The notes: a model not told the origin generated them from the letters alone. DNA of 23,416 nucleotides from Calocera cornea HHB12733 (GCA_001632435.1 KV424123.1:20306-43721), one strand, 5' to 3'; shown: positions 1 through 11,750, counted from the stretch's first letter. Numbers and translations are program-made.

Positions 1-2557
1 CCCACCGCGCGTCGAATCTCGGAGCAGCTCCGAAAATGTGGAATGTAGCGGTCGAACAGGGACCGTGTCTTCTTGTACTCCGCTCAACACAGACCCGAAG
101 TATCGCAGCGTCTCGAACACGTCCGTGGGATTGTCAGGATTCAGCTCCCGCAAAAGGATATCCAGGTCAGCCATGAAAAGCGGCTCGATCGTCGTCAAAA
201 TAATGCCCATGACGGTCTTGAACGCGTCAAGATGCTCGGGATCGGCGCCCAAATATCGGGACAGCACAGTATGGTAGAGAGGGTCCAGGCCGGTGTCGTT
301 GCCCGTGACAAGCTGGCGGTAGCGTGTGATGGGTGCTTTGCCGAATGCAGGGCCAACAATGTACCGGCAGGCGACAAACGCCCACTGGAACAGACCCTCC
401 GACCTGTCTGCCAGAATTGCACATTCCTTGGTTGAGAATCCGGAAAGCAGTATGTTGTCGTCTGATAAGCTGTTCACTATGTATCGCAGAATGTCTCCGG
501 AAAGTCGCGGATCGTCATGAAGCATCGGCATTCGTCGAACTACGATCTCTTCTGTCGATTCCGGGAAGGCGTGCTGGATGTCGAACTCGTCCCGTGAAGT
601 AATGAGGAACCGGAAGGCAGCAGGAAGCTCCTTGATTCGAGTACGAATAATGCGAAGTAGCGTTTTGCGCTCCTCGAGTGTGCCACTTTCGTCGAACGCG
701 TCGATCATGATGAAGATTGTCCCGTTCGCGTGAAGCGCCTGAGTGGGTTCCAAGATAAACTTGTCGAATTGACGAGTGAGGTCGTTTGTACTGCAGAGGT
801 CCTTATCATCCTTCACCGAGTTCTCCAATGCCGCCTTGAACGCGCCATCGAAGCTGGATAGACCGTGGGCAATGTTTCGAAACAAGTCAACTGGCTTCCG
901 CGATGGGGTCGAAGTGAAGCAGAACGCCGCTCCCAGTCGCTTCATCTTCAGAAACCGCCCTGCCATCGTATGCGCGATCGTTGATTTGCCCGTTCCAGCG
1001 GCCCCAGTGAGAATGAATACTCTAGCCGTGCCACTCGTCGCCCAAATCCCGATCTCATCCAGCAACGCCGTCCGAGTGTGCTCCAAGCACTCCTTGCTAG
1101 GCTCGTAGCCAGCTCCGCCGACGAAGGGGATATTCTGCAGGTTTGCATTCTCAGCTGCAAAAGGCCAGACGCAGTTCTGCGCTGGGAAACCAGAAGCCCA
1201 CCGAGTCTCTTCACATCCTCAAGGACTGACATGGTCGCGATCTCCGTTCGAAGTTGAGATCCGTTCGTGAAGTCTTTGAGAAGATCATCGAAGCTCTTGC
1301 TGTATTCATCAATCTTGGCACTGATACTCGAATGACTTTGCTGAGCAAGTCTCGTCACTAGACCCGGTCAGCCTTGGTGCTCATCGTTGCCGAGCTCGAC
1401 TTACTGAAGCTTGAATCTTTGAGACATGACGAGATGAAGAACCCACAATCGGCCGTCTGCAGGGCAAGCCGAGAGAGCACCCGGACTCTTGATTCGTCGT
1501 CGTGCAGATTTCGCGCCTTACACACGAATCCGTACACATCCGTTATCTTCTCGATTAGTGCCTTGAGCTTGCTACTATGCTCCTGTTTCACTCGGGTCAC
1601 CTGAAGATGGGTAAGAGGAGAAATGACGAGAAGGCAAGCTCGAACGAACCCCTGCAACATTGGACAGGACTGTCCATGATATTTTCAGATAAGGATGCAC
1701 CTATGACGGATGAGAACGATGATTGGATCTGAACGGCATACAGCGCACCTCTGTCTCCGCCTCCATCAACTGCAGGAGCTCACGCAGCTTATCTAGGAGT
1801 TCTCCCAATCCACCGGCAACATCATCCGCAACCGCTTTCGGCTCTTTATCATCCTTGATCATGTCGCTTGTACTGCTGGATGCGGGCATATCAGCAGGCA
1901 ACGCAGCAGTGCTTGCAATGACTTCCGCTGGGTCGACGGGCTCTTGCGGGGCAGGGGCCGAGTCTGAGACATTGGCGTCTCTCTGAGTGATGGACAGTTC
2001 CACGACGGTAGAGAGCCTCTCCGTCGTGGTTGACCTCCGAACAAGCCGTCCGACTGATGTCAAGAATGGATGATGAGCGACCAGGTAGATTGAGGGTGGA
2101 AGGGGAGCGTACCGGAACCTGTGAGCAGCCAGCCCTGCAGGGGTCGAGTGTGCAACCCGACCTCTTCCGGCGCACGGCCTCCGCTGTGATTCTTCCACAG
2201 TGTCACTCGTAGGTCCGACGTAGGCGTGCATTGGCTGGGGATATGTCAACACGGGCGGCAGGTACGGTCGGCAGGATAGGCATACAACTCGTGTTTATCC
2301 TCCACCGTATCCCACACGACCTCCGTCTCTCTCGTACGTATTTCCCTGCTCGTCCATTCCTCCTTCCCATCGACATGAATTCGCACAAAGTACTTGCCGA
2401 TGGACTTGAGCGATGCGCGCCTGGGTAGGTTGAGCACTGTCACACCTAGCCACGGGTCAGCGCCAATCCCATACAGCGATCAAGCCGACGTACCTGCACA
2501 GATATATGTCGACCGCAACGGCTCGGCGCTCTCAGGAGCTGGAGCCGAGGCAGCCAT
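1..2557 (-). CDS. NLR-1: C2-NACHT STAND protein, 3' part beyond the left edge
   Basis: Probable intracellular NTP-dependent sensor. Spliced exons, minus strand: 2557-2494, 2445-2286, 2234-2113, 2053-1749, 1700-1650, 1600-1405, 1357-1202, 1154-1 (about 736 codons in the window). Introns are 47-59 nt and GT..AG; the one at 1404-1358 has GTAAGT, CTGAC and TAG. Residues about 20-115 form a C2-like domain (GKYFVRIHVDGKEEWTSR, then RVTLWKNHSGG). Residues 115-350 are a predominantly helical region. The NACHT begins near residue 398: Walker A GAAGTGKST (402-410), Walker B IFIMIDAFDE. The frame is open to base 1, so WD40 repeats are expected outside the window but are not seen. The ATG at 2557 is chosen because it matches the NLR-2 start residue for residue. 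Exons 1-3 and 5-7 have exactly the lengths of their NLR-2 counterparts (64, 160, 122, 51, 196, 156 nt). Family assignment is strong; the C2 role is inference. Confidence 0.88.
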
Positions 2558-3921
2558 GTGGACCGTCTTCAGCTGATGCTTGGTGGACGGAGAGCAGCCA
2601 ATGTGTGGGTAGTCGTGGTATGCTTCAACGGTCGGGGCGACAGCAGGTGAATGACGCTAAAGAATGCAATGCAGGGGAATAGAGGGCGTCGGGTGCTTCG
2701 ACTGCAGTACAGTGCAGTCCTCCAGGAATAGACCTGTTAGACGCTGTGCGCAGGCGCATACCCGTGATATTCTGAAGACGCTGGGAGAAGGCATGGTGGA
2801 TGCGCTGTCAGATCGATGGGATTCCAGCAGGTCCCCGATATACGCCGACGGTGGTTCGTTGACCGTTGCTCATAGTGGATTCGGCTCAATCCGGGTGAAT
2901 TGAGGCTAGCGAAAGAAGGAGATATTGCTTGTATTGTACACACGGGTCGCATGGAGGTGCTGTTACAGAACGGGCGTAATTGGCTGGAGGCCCGGTTCGG
3001 GTTATGGGCCCTGAGGGAGTTAGGGTTCTGCACTGCCTCCTCGGTGGAATGTCAAGTATGTATCATCAAGTCACGTCGACGCATGCACGCGCCCCGGGTG
3101 GCCGGACACTCGTCCTTTTGGGGGGCCTGGACTGCTGCGAATTGTCACGCACTCGCTGTATTGCTCTATCTGTGTGCATAGGTTAACCCTTACCTCGCAT
3201 CCCGTCCTGCATCTTCACAGTCCTCGATCCTCCGGCCCCTCTGCGCATCCGCCGCACAGCCAGCCCCTTCCCCCTCTATGTTCCTCGCCGGGTGGGTTTG
3301 GTACGGTTCTGTGCCTTGCTACCTTGCCCCGCACCTCCGGTAGCTCAAGCTCAGGCGCCGTCGACGAGCTCCCTTCCTGCCCTGCCCAACCCCACCAAGG
3401 TCCCTCCCACATGTCTCCCAGCCTGATCCTGCGTCTCATTCATCAGCGTATCAGCTCTGCAGCCAGAGGCGCTTGAACCCATTTCACCAATCTCACCCTC
3501 CCCGACCCACTATCGCGCCACGGTCCACCTGCAACCCGGACTCGCGCCACCAACGCATCAGCCATCACAGCATCTACTTTTGGCCTCGCGTAGGGCACGG
3601 ACTTCAGCCGGAGCTCGGCGGAGCTCGGACGGTATGTGGTTGTGCCGGGGAGGGCGAAGAGCAGTATGACAAGCGTGAAAGGGATGAGGTGCGCTGACTG
3701 CCACCACGTCAGGCGTCGGCTTTAAGGACAGCCTTCGGCGTTAACCCACCACTGCCTCATCATTGCGATTCACTTGAAGAGTACCCGATCCCGGTAAGAT
3801 ATACCATCAAATATGCTCACTGACCGCTCTGGGACGGGACGAATATCGCATTTGAGTATGGACAATGAGGCAGTACATCGGTGGTGCATACTGCGCGCAC
3901 TCACTGCTATCAGCCAGCTCG
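2558..3921. other. Intergenic region between NLR-1 and NLR-2
   Basis: No gene is supported. The first 265 bases upstream of NLR-1 carry a block shared with the NLR-2 upstream region (annotated separately). The centre (about 3180-3480) is C-rich and opens a Ser/Pro-rich plus-strand frame of 100 codons with no recognisable domain, probably composition-driven. The part next to the NLR-2 stop is presumably its 3' untranslated region. Confidence 0.5.
2733..2822 (-). promoter_or_regulatory. NLR-1 upstream block shared with NLR-2
   Basis: About 90 bp, 176-265 bp upstream of the NLR-1 start, aligns by eye with 9470-9558 upstream of NLR-2. Both contain GTTAGACGCTG, AGAAGGCATGGTGGA and AGATCGATGGGA in the same order and spacing. 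The likely cause is duplication together with the gene; preservation suggests promoter or 5' UTR function, but no specific factor site is claimed. Confidence 0.6.
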
Positions 3922-6900
3922 TTACTCTACCTCACGATCCAGAGGACGTCGACACTCAGCCCAACGTGTTCCATGTACGAAGTCGCTGAGATCTACGTCA
4001 ATCGTCGGTCCTGGGATGACCATTTCGAGCCCGTGCACCCCATATAAGCGACGAAGCTTGTCTGGGGGCACCCACAGGACGTAATCCGTGTCGTTGCCCA
4101 TGATCCACCCTGTCTCAAAGTTGAAAGAAATGCGGCACTCTCCCGCCGCATTACACGGGTAGGATTGAGTGAGTTGATGTTGGGGAGAAGGGGATAGAGT
4201 CAGAGCCTTTTCCCGCCTAGCCAGCGGTGTACTAGCAGTTGTGGTGTTGATTCCCTCGTGTCGATCATCCAATGCGGAGGAGGGAGAAGCCGAGGTATGA
4301 GCATTCGGATGAGTTGTGCGTGTTGTGATCACCGCATCAGCATCCCATACTCGAATGGTGTGGTCGTAGGCGCCTGAGACGATATGGCGGCCGTCGTTCG
4401 ACCAAGCAACGGAATTGACCGAGGCCGCGTGACCGGTCAGCGGTTCACCAATGGCTTCTCCTGTATCGGCGTTCCACACTCGAACAGTGTTGTCCCATGA
4501 GCTTGACACAATGTGGCGGCTGTCTGGCGAAAAAGCGACAGAACTGACCAGGGCGTCGTGCCCTCTCAACGCGTCACCAATGGCTTCGCCAGTGTCGGCA
4601 TTCCATAGGCGAAGACTGGTGTCATCTGACCCCGAGACGACGCGCCGGCCATCTGGGGAGAAAGCAACGCACATGACAGAGTTGCTATGACTGCGGAGTA
4701 GCCCACCGATGGGCTCTCCACTGGCAGCATCCCATAGTCGCAGGGTATAGTCATGAAAGCCTGCGATAATGCGCCGCCCATCCGGGCTGAAAGCGACACA
4801 TTCTGCACCGGTACGGTGGCCAGCCAAACTCAGCGGCTCTCCAATGGATTTTGCCGTATGAACATCCCACAGTCGAATGGTGCCGTCGCGCGAGCCAGAG
4901 ATGATGCGCTGGTTATCTGGGGAAAACCCAACACATGTGACATCGCTGCTGGAAGCTGTCATTGGCTCGCCGATGGCTGTACCCGTGTTCGCATCCCACA
5001 GTCTGATCGTTTGGTCGTCCGACCCTGAAACGATATGGTGACCGTCTGAGGAAAAAGCAACCGAAGTAACAGAGTCGCAGTGACCACTGAGCGGCTCGCC
5101 AAGCGCTTCTCCAGTGGCGGTATCCCATAGTCGTAGGGTATTGTCCTCCGAGCCCGAGACGATGCATCGGCCGTTTGGGGAGAAAGCAACAGAATACACA
5201 CCGCCGATGTGACCAGTGAACGGCTCCCTGATGACTTCCACTGCATCGGCATCCCACAGTCGAAGCGTGTTATCACTCGACCCCGACACGATCCGTTGGC
5301 TATCGGGCGAAAACACCACCGAGTTGACGCTGTCAATATGGCCAGATAACGGCGTGCCAACGGCTACGCCAGTTTCGGCATCCCACTGCCGAATGGTGCG
5401 GTCGTTGGAGCCTGAGACAATGCGGTGGCCGTCCGGTGAGAAAGCGACGAATTCTACGCTACCGAGGTGACCAGTCAACGGCTCGCCGATGGCTTCTGCA
5501 CTGTCGGCATCCCACAGTCGAAGGGACCCGTCTTCCAAGCCTGACACAATGCGCCGGCCATCCGGAGAAAAGGCGACTGACCACACCCAGCTGCCGCAGT
5601 CGATCAATGGCTCTTTACTAGGTTCTCCCGTAGCGGAATCCCAAAGTCGCACCGTGCAGTCCCACGAGCCTGACGCAATACGTAGGCCATCCGGCGAGAA
5701 AGTAACGGAAGTGACTCTGCTGTTGTGGCCTAGCAACGGCTGGCCAATGGCTTCTCCCGTAGTGACGTCCCAAAGCCGCAGGGTGCGGTCGAGCGATCCC
5801 GAGACAATTCGGGTACAATCGGGCGAGAAGGCGACGGAGTTGACACAGTCACTGTGACCGCTCAACGGCTCGCCAATGACTTCCCTGGTATCGGCATCCC
5901 ATAGCCGAAGGGTGCGATCACTGGAGCCTGAGACGATGCGCCGGCCATCAGATGCAAAAGCGACAGAGTCGACACTACGGCTATGGCCTATTAACGGCTT
6001 GCCGATGGCTTCTCCGGTGTATGCGTCCCAAAATCGAATAGTGCGGTCATGCGAGCTGGACACAATGCGCAGACCCTCCGGACAGAAAGCGACGGAGTGC
6101 ACCCCACCCCCGTGTCCAGACATGATCATATTCATGACCGACCACCGACGGTCTCGCCCGGTTGAAATTCGCGCGATATGGGGATACGCTGAGCCATAAT
6201 GTCTTGAAATGATAGTTTCGCTTGGCAACCATACCAGTGCGGAAATATAGATGTGTGCAGGGGAATCTATAATGGGACGGGCGAACGCTCGAATGAACCT
6301 GGTACAATCCTGGGCCATTTTTGCCATAGTATCATCCATCGCCTGTGGACGACCTTTAGCGGCTTGCATAGTGAGCGGACAAGTGCCTACCTTCAATCGG
6401 TCCATGGCTGCAAGGAGACATGGGATGACATTCGCCACCGATCCTGAGAGGCTAGAAGCCTCTAACCAGAATAACAAGTTGTTCAACAGGAGAACGCGGA
6501 CCAATTCGTGAAGCTCTTCTTCCATGGTTCCACCTTCGGCTGGATACTTGGACAAGTGGTGACCCCAATACTTGCAAGCATAGAGCAGTCCTCTGCCCAT
6601 CTGGACCGACGCTTGCCGTGCCGGATCTGAGTCTCGAAAGAGTCCGTACGAGTTCTGTTGGTCACCCATGTTGAAGTGCAAGCCGTCTCGCAAGAGTCGC
6701 AGGGAAGCGGTCAGAAGTCGTTCGTCGTAGCCCGACTGCCCGATGTAGTAGGGCCCCGCACGGTCAACACTCTGCAGCATTTCCCCAAACGACGCGTGAA
6801 GTGGACGGACAAGAGTCATAGAATCTCCGACTCCACTAAGCAATGATCCCAGAGAGGGAAGTATTCTTTCCGGCTCGGTTTTCAGCCTTTCAGGGAGAAC

Positions 6901-9343
6901 TGCCGACATCTCCCGCAGACTGGCCATGGACAAAGGTTCGACGGCTCCGAGAAGAAAGCCCATCACGGCCTTGAACGCGTGAAGAGCATCCGGATTCTCG
7001 CTCACGAGTTGATCGAGCACCGTCTTGTACAAGCCATCTAGTCCCGCGCGCTGATCCGTCCCATTCAGGACATCGTTGTATCGATCGACCATCGTTTTCC
7101 CGAAGATTCGCCGATGGATATAGTCGCACGCAACGAACGCCCACTGAAACAACCCCTGCGCACGATGCGCAAGGACGACGCAGCTTGTCTCGTCGATGCC
7201 TGGAGGAAATGTATCGCGATCGTCTCGGAGCGTGTGTTGTATGTAGGTCAAAATATCGGAAGATAATGTTTTGTCGTCTTCAAGCCTGGGCATCTGTATC
7301 ACAGTTGCCGGGTTGGCTATACGGTCCAGGCGCTCGCGGATGTCCTCTTCTGGTCGACAGGTGAATAGCACACGGAATCCAGTGGGCAGTTGTTGAAGTC
7401 GCGTAAATAATAGCCTCAGCAGCGTGCGTCGCTCCCTCTCATTCCCGCTCTCATCCAACGCGTCGACCATGATGAGAATCGTGCCATTCACAGCCAGTGC
7501 TTGCGCCGGCTCTAAAATGAGCTTTTCGAATTGCAACTCGAGATCTTCCGTAGTGCAGAGATGGTCTAGGTCGACTGCAAGTGAGCTGCAGAGTGCTGCC
7601 TTGAACGCTGGGTCGAAATTGGCTAGGTCGCGAGCAATATTGCGGAAAAGGTTGGCGGCTTTTCGACTGGCCGACAGGGAGGAGCTGAAGCAGAAGGACG
7701 CGCCTAGTCGCTTCAGCATGTTGAATCGTAGTGCTACCGTGTGAGCAATCGTCGACTTGCCCGTTCCGGCAGGTCCCATCAAGACGAGTAGGTTAGGCGT
7801 GTCGGCCTCTGTGCTGATCGCCCATTCCCCGATTTGCTCCAATAGCGCCTTTCTTGTGTCTTTGAGGCACCTACGCCCTGGTTCATATCCTGCACCAGGT
7901 GCGTAAGGTATGCGCTCTATCTGGATCTCCGTGTCTGCGTGCGGATCAGTCACGTTCACGCTTCATTGAAGGTATATGGGAGCGCACTGAGATTCTTAAT
8001 GTCCTCCAGAATGTGCACGGTCACCATCTCTGTTCGGAGCTGCGATCCATACTGGAACTCGCGCAGCAGCGCATCAAAGCTCTTGCTGTACTCGTCAATC
8101 TTGTTACCGACGTTTGACAGACTTTGGCTGGCAAGCCTGGTTACTAAAGCTAACTTAGCTTCGTTCAGTTCATCCAGGATCCACTTACCGAAACTCGTAT
8201 TCCGTATGCACGAAGAGATGAAATAGGCACAATCGACAGTCTGCAGCGCAAGCCGAGACAACACACCCATCCTTGCTTTGTCGTCGCGCAACTGCTCGGC
8301 ATCACATAGGAAGTCGTACGCAGTAGTCATTCTCTCGATAAGTGCCATCATCTTCTTGTCGCGCTCTTGCTGCGCTCGAGCGGCCTACATTCGGGTCAGC
8401 AGGCCTGACAGAGCACCAGGGAGAGAACGCACTTTGAACGCGGCAGACAGTATTGTCCAGGCCATTTTGACATAAGGATGAACCTGAGAATCACCGTAAG
8501 AATATGAATCGGAGATGGTCAGTGTTGGATACAGGCGCACCTCAGATACAGTATCTATCAAGCCAACAAACACATGCAGCTTGTCCAACAGCCCGCCTAG
8601 TGCCTCTCCGATATCTGCGGCACTCTCCGTCAAGTTTTCGATATTACCAACGGCTCTAGTTGCGGCGGTCAATCCGGGAATCTCCGTGCTCAAAACGGCC
8701 ACATTGGCGGTGGCTTCCAACGTCTCGGCTGGCTCTTGCAAAGCGGCGTTCAGATCACGAGAGTCGGGTTCTTTTCGAGTGAGAGCGAGTTGAATCACAA
8801 TAGAAAGATTATTCTTCGAATTGGTGACGAGCTGGCCGACTGAGTTAAAGAGCAATGGTCAGCGCTTTCCAGAAAGCACCCAGGGCGAGAACCGTACCCA
8901 TTTCAGCTTGGGTCCAATCCGTCAGCCGACGCGCAAGCGCGCCAACTTCCTCTGGCGGACGAGATCCGCTGTGGTTCTTGAAGAGCGTAACTCGAAGATC
9001 CGCGGTCGGATCACACTCGCTGAGAAAAGATTAGCACGAGCGCCGATAAAGGGAAGACAGGATAGGCGCACAAGTGGTGTCTGTCCTCATCTGCATCCCA
9101 CACGACTTTGCTCTCCTTCGTCCGTATCTCCCGGCTCGTCCATTGCTCCTTGCCGCCGATGTGGATTCGGATGAAGTACTTGCCGAGAGACTTGAGGAGC
9201 GCCCGCTTTGGCAGGTTGAGCACGGTCACGCCTGCCAGCGGGTGAGCGCCAATCACAGCCAGCAGAGAATATGACGAGCCTGCACAGACATATGTAGGCT
9301 TCAACGGCCTAGAACTCTCAAGAGCTGGAGCAGTGGCACTCAT
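3922..9343 (-). CDS. NLR-2: complete C2-NACHT-WD40 STAND protein, about 1686 aa
   Basis: Probable intracellular signal-transducing NTPase of the NACHT-WD40 class, related to Podospora HET-E/HNWD proteins. Exons (minus): 9343-9280, 9231-9072, 9019-8898, 8839-8541, 8483-8433, 8384-8189, 8143-7988, 7934-3922; the total of 5061 nt is divisible by three. Domains: C2-like (about 20-115), helical region (115-350), NACHT with Walker A GPAGTGKST (403-411), Walker B ILIMVDALDESG (502-513) and FTCRPE (540-545), then 14 WD40 repeats (956-1552). The tail ends in a domain shared with the fragment at 21136 (ETGWIMG, VLWVPPD, HGTRWAEC). In-frame stops in unspliced DNA fall within introns: the TAG at 8387-8385 is the acceptor of a 48-nt intron with CTGAC. 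Two introns are multiples of three without stops (48 nt with a GC donor, 9279-9232; 45 nt, 8188-8144), so retention would keep the frame. No inactivating lesion was seen. Confidence 0.9.
4327..6117 (-). repeat. WD40-coding tandem array, 14 units of about 129 bp
   Basis: Fourteen consecutive 43-45 residue units, consensus GH..SV.SVAFSPDG.RIVSGS.D.T.RLWDA.TGEAIGEPL. Fourteen fits two seven-bladed propellers. The frame of the repeats is strongly conserved, while residues just after the GH (SRSVDS, SDCVNS, NSRVTS, GSWVWS and others) and around the xxD turn vary. Units 5, 10 and 11 depart from the GH start (DCGSWV, ASSSDV, AGHRTGAE). The regular period also creates several long antisense reading frames, which are not genes. 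Such arrays in related fungal proteins expand and contract by recombination; that is family knowledge, not shown here. Confidence 0.93.
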
Positions 9344-10459
9344 GGGGCCTGAGTTTGAACTGCTGCTTGGTGGAAGCAGGTACGAGGTGTGGCTTGTCGA
9401 GATGAGCTGTATCGACTGGAGCGGGAGGAAGCGTACGACTATGCGTGTCGAAGGAAAGGGTGATAGACAGCGTTAGACGCTGCGTGCAGGTCGCAAACCC
9501 GAGCGATTCTTCGGGGCTTCGCAGAAGGCATGGTGGAGGCGCTAGAAGATCGATGGGAGCGCAAGAGTTTCCGATGGTGCCTTCACTGCGCGTCAAGGTT
9601 TTGGCGGGTCGTATAGCGGATTGACATCAGCAGCGGAGACACTGTGCGGGTTGGCGGCATAGGTAAGAGGAAATGAGTCTGGCAATATGCAGCGCCATTC
9701 GAACGAGTTGAAGGTGCCCATCAGAGGAGCGGATCGTTGTGGAAAGGGCCGACCCTGGCCGACCAGGGGCCTGCACCGCCTTGACGGCAGGCAGGTTATC
9801 GTCCATGTCGCGTCAGTACTGTACAGTGCGACTGTAATACGTATAGCGACCACCCTCTGCAGCGAGTAAGAGGGGGCATTCCATACTCCTCCACCTGCTC
9901 ACGCATACATCGTATGTGATCTTAACCCCGTACTCCCTCCTCGCCCCGCCTGCCTCGTCCATGCCCTTCGGTTGCAGGCATACACAGTCGTTTGTGTGCA
10001 CCTTCAGGTCTAGCTCATGCCTCCGCGATGTCCGTTCAACGCGCAGTACATCCTCTCTGCTCATGTGCCAAAAGCTACCACGCATTGGCACTTGTACTCG
10101 CTTCGATGCGGTAGAGGCGCGTATTACAAGAGCCATCATCAGGTCAACACGTCGCATGCTCTTGGCGTGCGCCACAGCTATTCCACTCTGCCTGCTCCTC
10201 CACCACCGCCATCCAGCGATCGATGTAACCATAACGGAGCGTATCAATCGTCCATTGTGCGCATCGCAGACAGCGCAATACTCCGACGTCAAAGTGGGGA
10301 CGTCGGACGGTCCATCCGGTGGGCAATTCATCTCGGGACTTTCTTCGGATCCTATGGACCGCGTGCCTAGGGCGCACGCAAGCCCAAAGTGCGGGGTTCT
10401 TCTCTCTATGCTCCTCCTTCAATCGGGCACGCGATAGAGGTATCGGCGCGGACAAGTCT
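9344..10459. other. Intergenic region between divergent NLR-2 and secreted copy A
   Basis: Shared upstream space of two divergently transcribed genes. The NLR-2 side holds the block shared with NLR-1. On the copy A side, homology to the copy B upstream region reaches at least 320 bp from the start codon: TCCATTGTGCGCATCGCAG at 10251-10269 matches the minus strand of 15565-15583, and TCCGGTGG occurs about 260 bp upstream of both starts. No coding exon was recognised. Confidence 0.5.
9470..9558 (-). promoter_or_regulatory. NLR-2 upstream block shared with NLR-1
   Basis: Lies 127-215 bp upstream of the NLR-2 ATG and aligns with 2733-2822 (GTTAGACGCTG, AGAAGGCATGGTGGA, AGATCGATGGGA). Sequence outside this block is much less alike, so this is the best-kept part of the duplicated upstream region. 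Confidence 0.6.
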
Positions 10460-10519
10460 GCAATGCACTGTTTACAAACAGTCCTGCAGTGCTGGCTCGA
10501 CAACGTTCTTCCTATTTAG
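10460..10519 (+). promoter_or_regulatory. Copy A promoter module: GCAAT, near-palindrome, TATA-like box
   Basis: GCAAT at 10460-10464, CTGTTTACAAACAG at 10468-10481 and TATTTAG at 10513-10519, 54 bp before the ATG. The same three elements in the same order and spacing precede copies B and C. The palindrome contains TGTTTAC, the reverse of a forkhead-type GTAAACA core; which factor binds is unknown. Confidence 0.65.
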
Positions 10520-10572
10520 ACGCCGGTCCTTATACGATGTTGCCGGGATGATCATCCACTCACTCGGCAGTC

Positions 10573-11750
10573 ATGGCCGCCGCCGGTGTCACTACCAGAG
10601 TTTCGCGGCTAACTCTGCTTCTTGTCTTGTTTGCACCATTGGCAGTTGGATGGAGCGCTGATGGGTGGGCGAAAGCTCGCGGTCGGGGAGAAACCAACGC
10701 CGGACGCCTAACTCGTGGACTACCTCCCCTTCCGCCGCGGCGCTTGTATAATCCCAGTCGTGCTGGTACGCGCTCGCCTTCCGTCCCTCCTGCATTTGAC
10801 CAATTCGACAGCACAGGAGCTGCATTGGCGCGCCGATCCGCGTCTGCCAGTATCTTCCACTGCTCGAGCCCAGTTAATGTAGTCTCAGCACACCTGTGAC
10901 GAACAACATCCGCGTGAGCGGGGTGAACCCCGAGACGGGCACGACAGTCACCTGCTACATCGCCGGCGATGGATCCTGCACCTCATCAGCGGCACAGGGC
11001 ATCACGCTACAGACCTCTGTCGGAGAGGGGTCGCCAGATCCACAGGAGCTGTACGTGACCACGGTGCGCACCTCTGCCATGACCAGGGATGGCCGTGCTT
11101 GCTGATGGACTACCTTCAGGCCGGATACAGCGGGTATAACCTCATTGCTGTAACCTCATCAGACCCGACATTCAGTCCTACTGACTCATCGTATGCGAAT
11201 TATCTCCGTATCGTGAGCCAGATCTGATGCAAGCGGCAGCGGGCTCGCCTCAATTTTTCCCTATATTGGTGATACTAGTAAGCACCCCATGCCATCTTGT
11301 GATTCGCTGCCACTCCCGTGCCCATGAGCTGCACAGCGTCTCCCGGTGCCGGTCCGAGCTTTGACGGATCCTCCTTCTTCTACTATGAATCTGCAATCGT
11401 GAGCTGTTCACTGGCCGTGTCTGTCGAACCACCATCTGACCGCGCACAGTGGTACGTCGACGCCCAGGGTGTGATAACTGCGACCTGGATCAACCCCGAC
11501 GGCAGTAAGTCCTGTCGCGACTGCTCTGTTCATACTCGCGAACCGTCTGTAATCTCCCTCTGAATAGCTCCCGTCCCACTGACATTCCTCCTCACCGGCG
11601 ACGGGCCGATGAATACTGGTACCCTCTACATGTCTGGCTCGCCTGATCCGGCTACATACACCGGGGCGCCGTTCCCTGTCGTGAGCACCCTACCGACTGG
11701 AAGGAGAATATGCGCTAACGAACATGCAGACCTTCTCCATTGGAGCATGA
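10573..11750 (+). CDS. Secreted protein copy A, LPPLPP family, 250 aa
   Basis: Small secreted protein of unknown function. Exons: 10573-10765, 10817-10841, 10889-11063, 11120-11190, 11240-11277, 11337-11398, 11450-11504, 11568-11680, 11730-11750 (753 nt, TGA stop). Intron phases and most exon lengths agree with copy C (exons 2, 3, 5, 6 and 8 are identical at 25, 175, 38, 62 and 113 nt). The N-terminus is a signal peptide (LTLLLVLFAPLAVG), followed by WSADGW, RGLPPLPPRRL and a dibasic LARRS. The body has an IRVSGVNP..T.VTCYIAGDGSC strand pair with two conserved cysteines, then SFFYYESAIWYVDAQGVITATWINPDG and a short final TFSIGA. The layout matches, from memory, a widespread uncharacterised Agaricomycete secreted family. 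No catalytic motif was seen. The gene is divergent from NLR-2; copies B and C lie on the opposite strand. Exon 2 borders are the least certain. Confidence 0.8.

Noticed and set aside
1358..1404. Apparent frameshift in NLR-1 between the helical region and NACHT
   Set aside because: A consensus 47-nt intron (GTAAGT, CTGAC, TAG) explains it and the exon lengths then match NLR-2.
3174..3476. Plus-strand Ser/Pro-rich reading frame of 100 codons
   Set aside because: C-rich composition alone can keep this frame open; no domain, leader or paralogue supports it.
3665..3724. Short frame with CADCHHVRRR, reminiscent of a Zn(II)2Cys6 start
   Set aside because: Only two of the six cysteines are present and it stops after 19 codons.
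4451..6199. Several plus-strand reading frames of 80-120 codons opposite the WD40 array
   Set aside because: They repeat with the 129-bp period of the array and are antisense shadows of the WD40 codons.
8385..8387. In-frame TAG that seems to break NLR-2
   Set aside because: It is the acceptor of a 48-nt GT..CTGAC..TAG intron (8432-8385) at the same position as an intron in NLR-1; splicing restores exact alignment.
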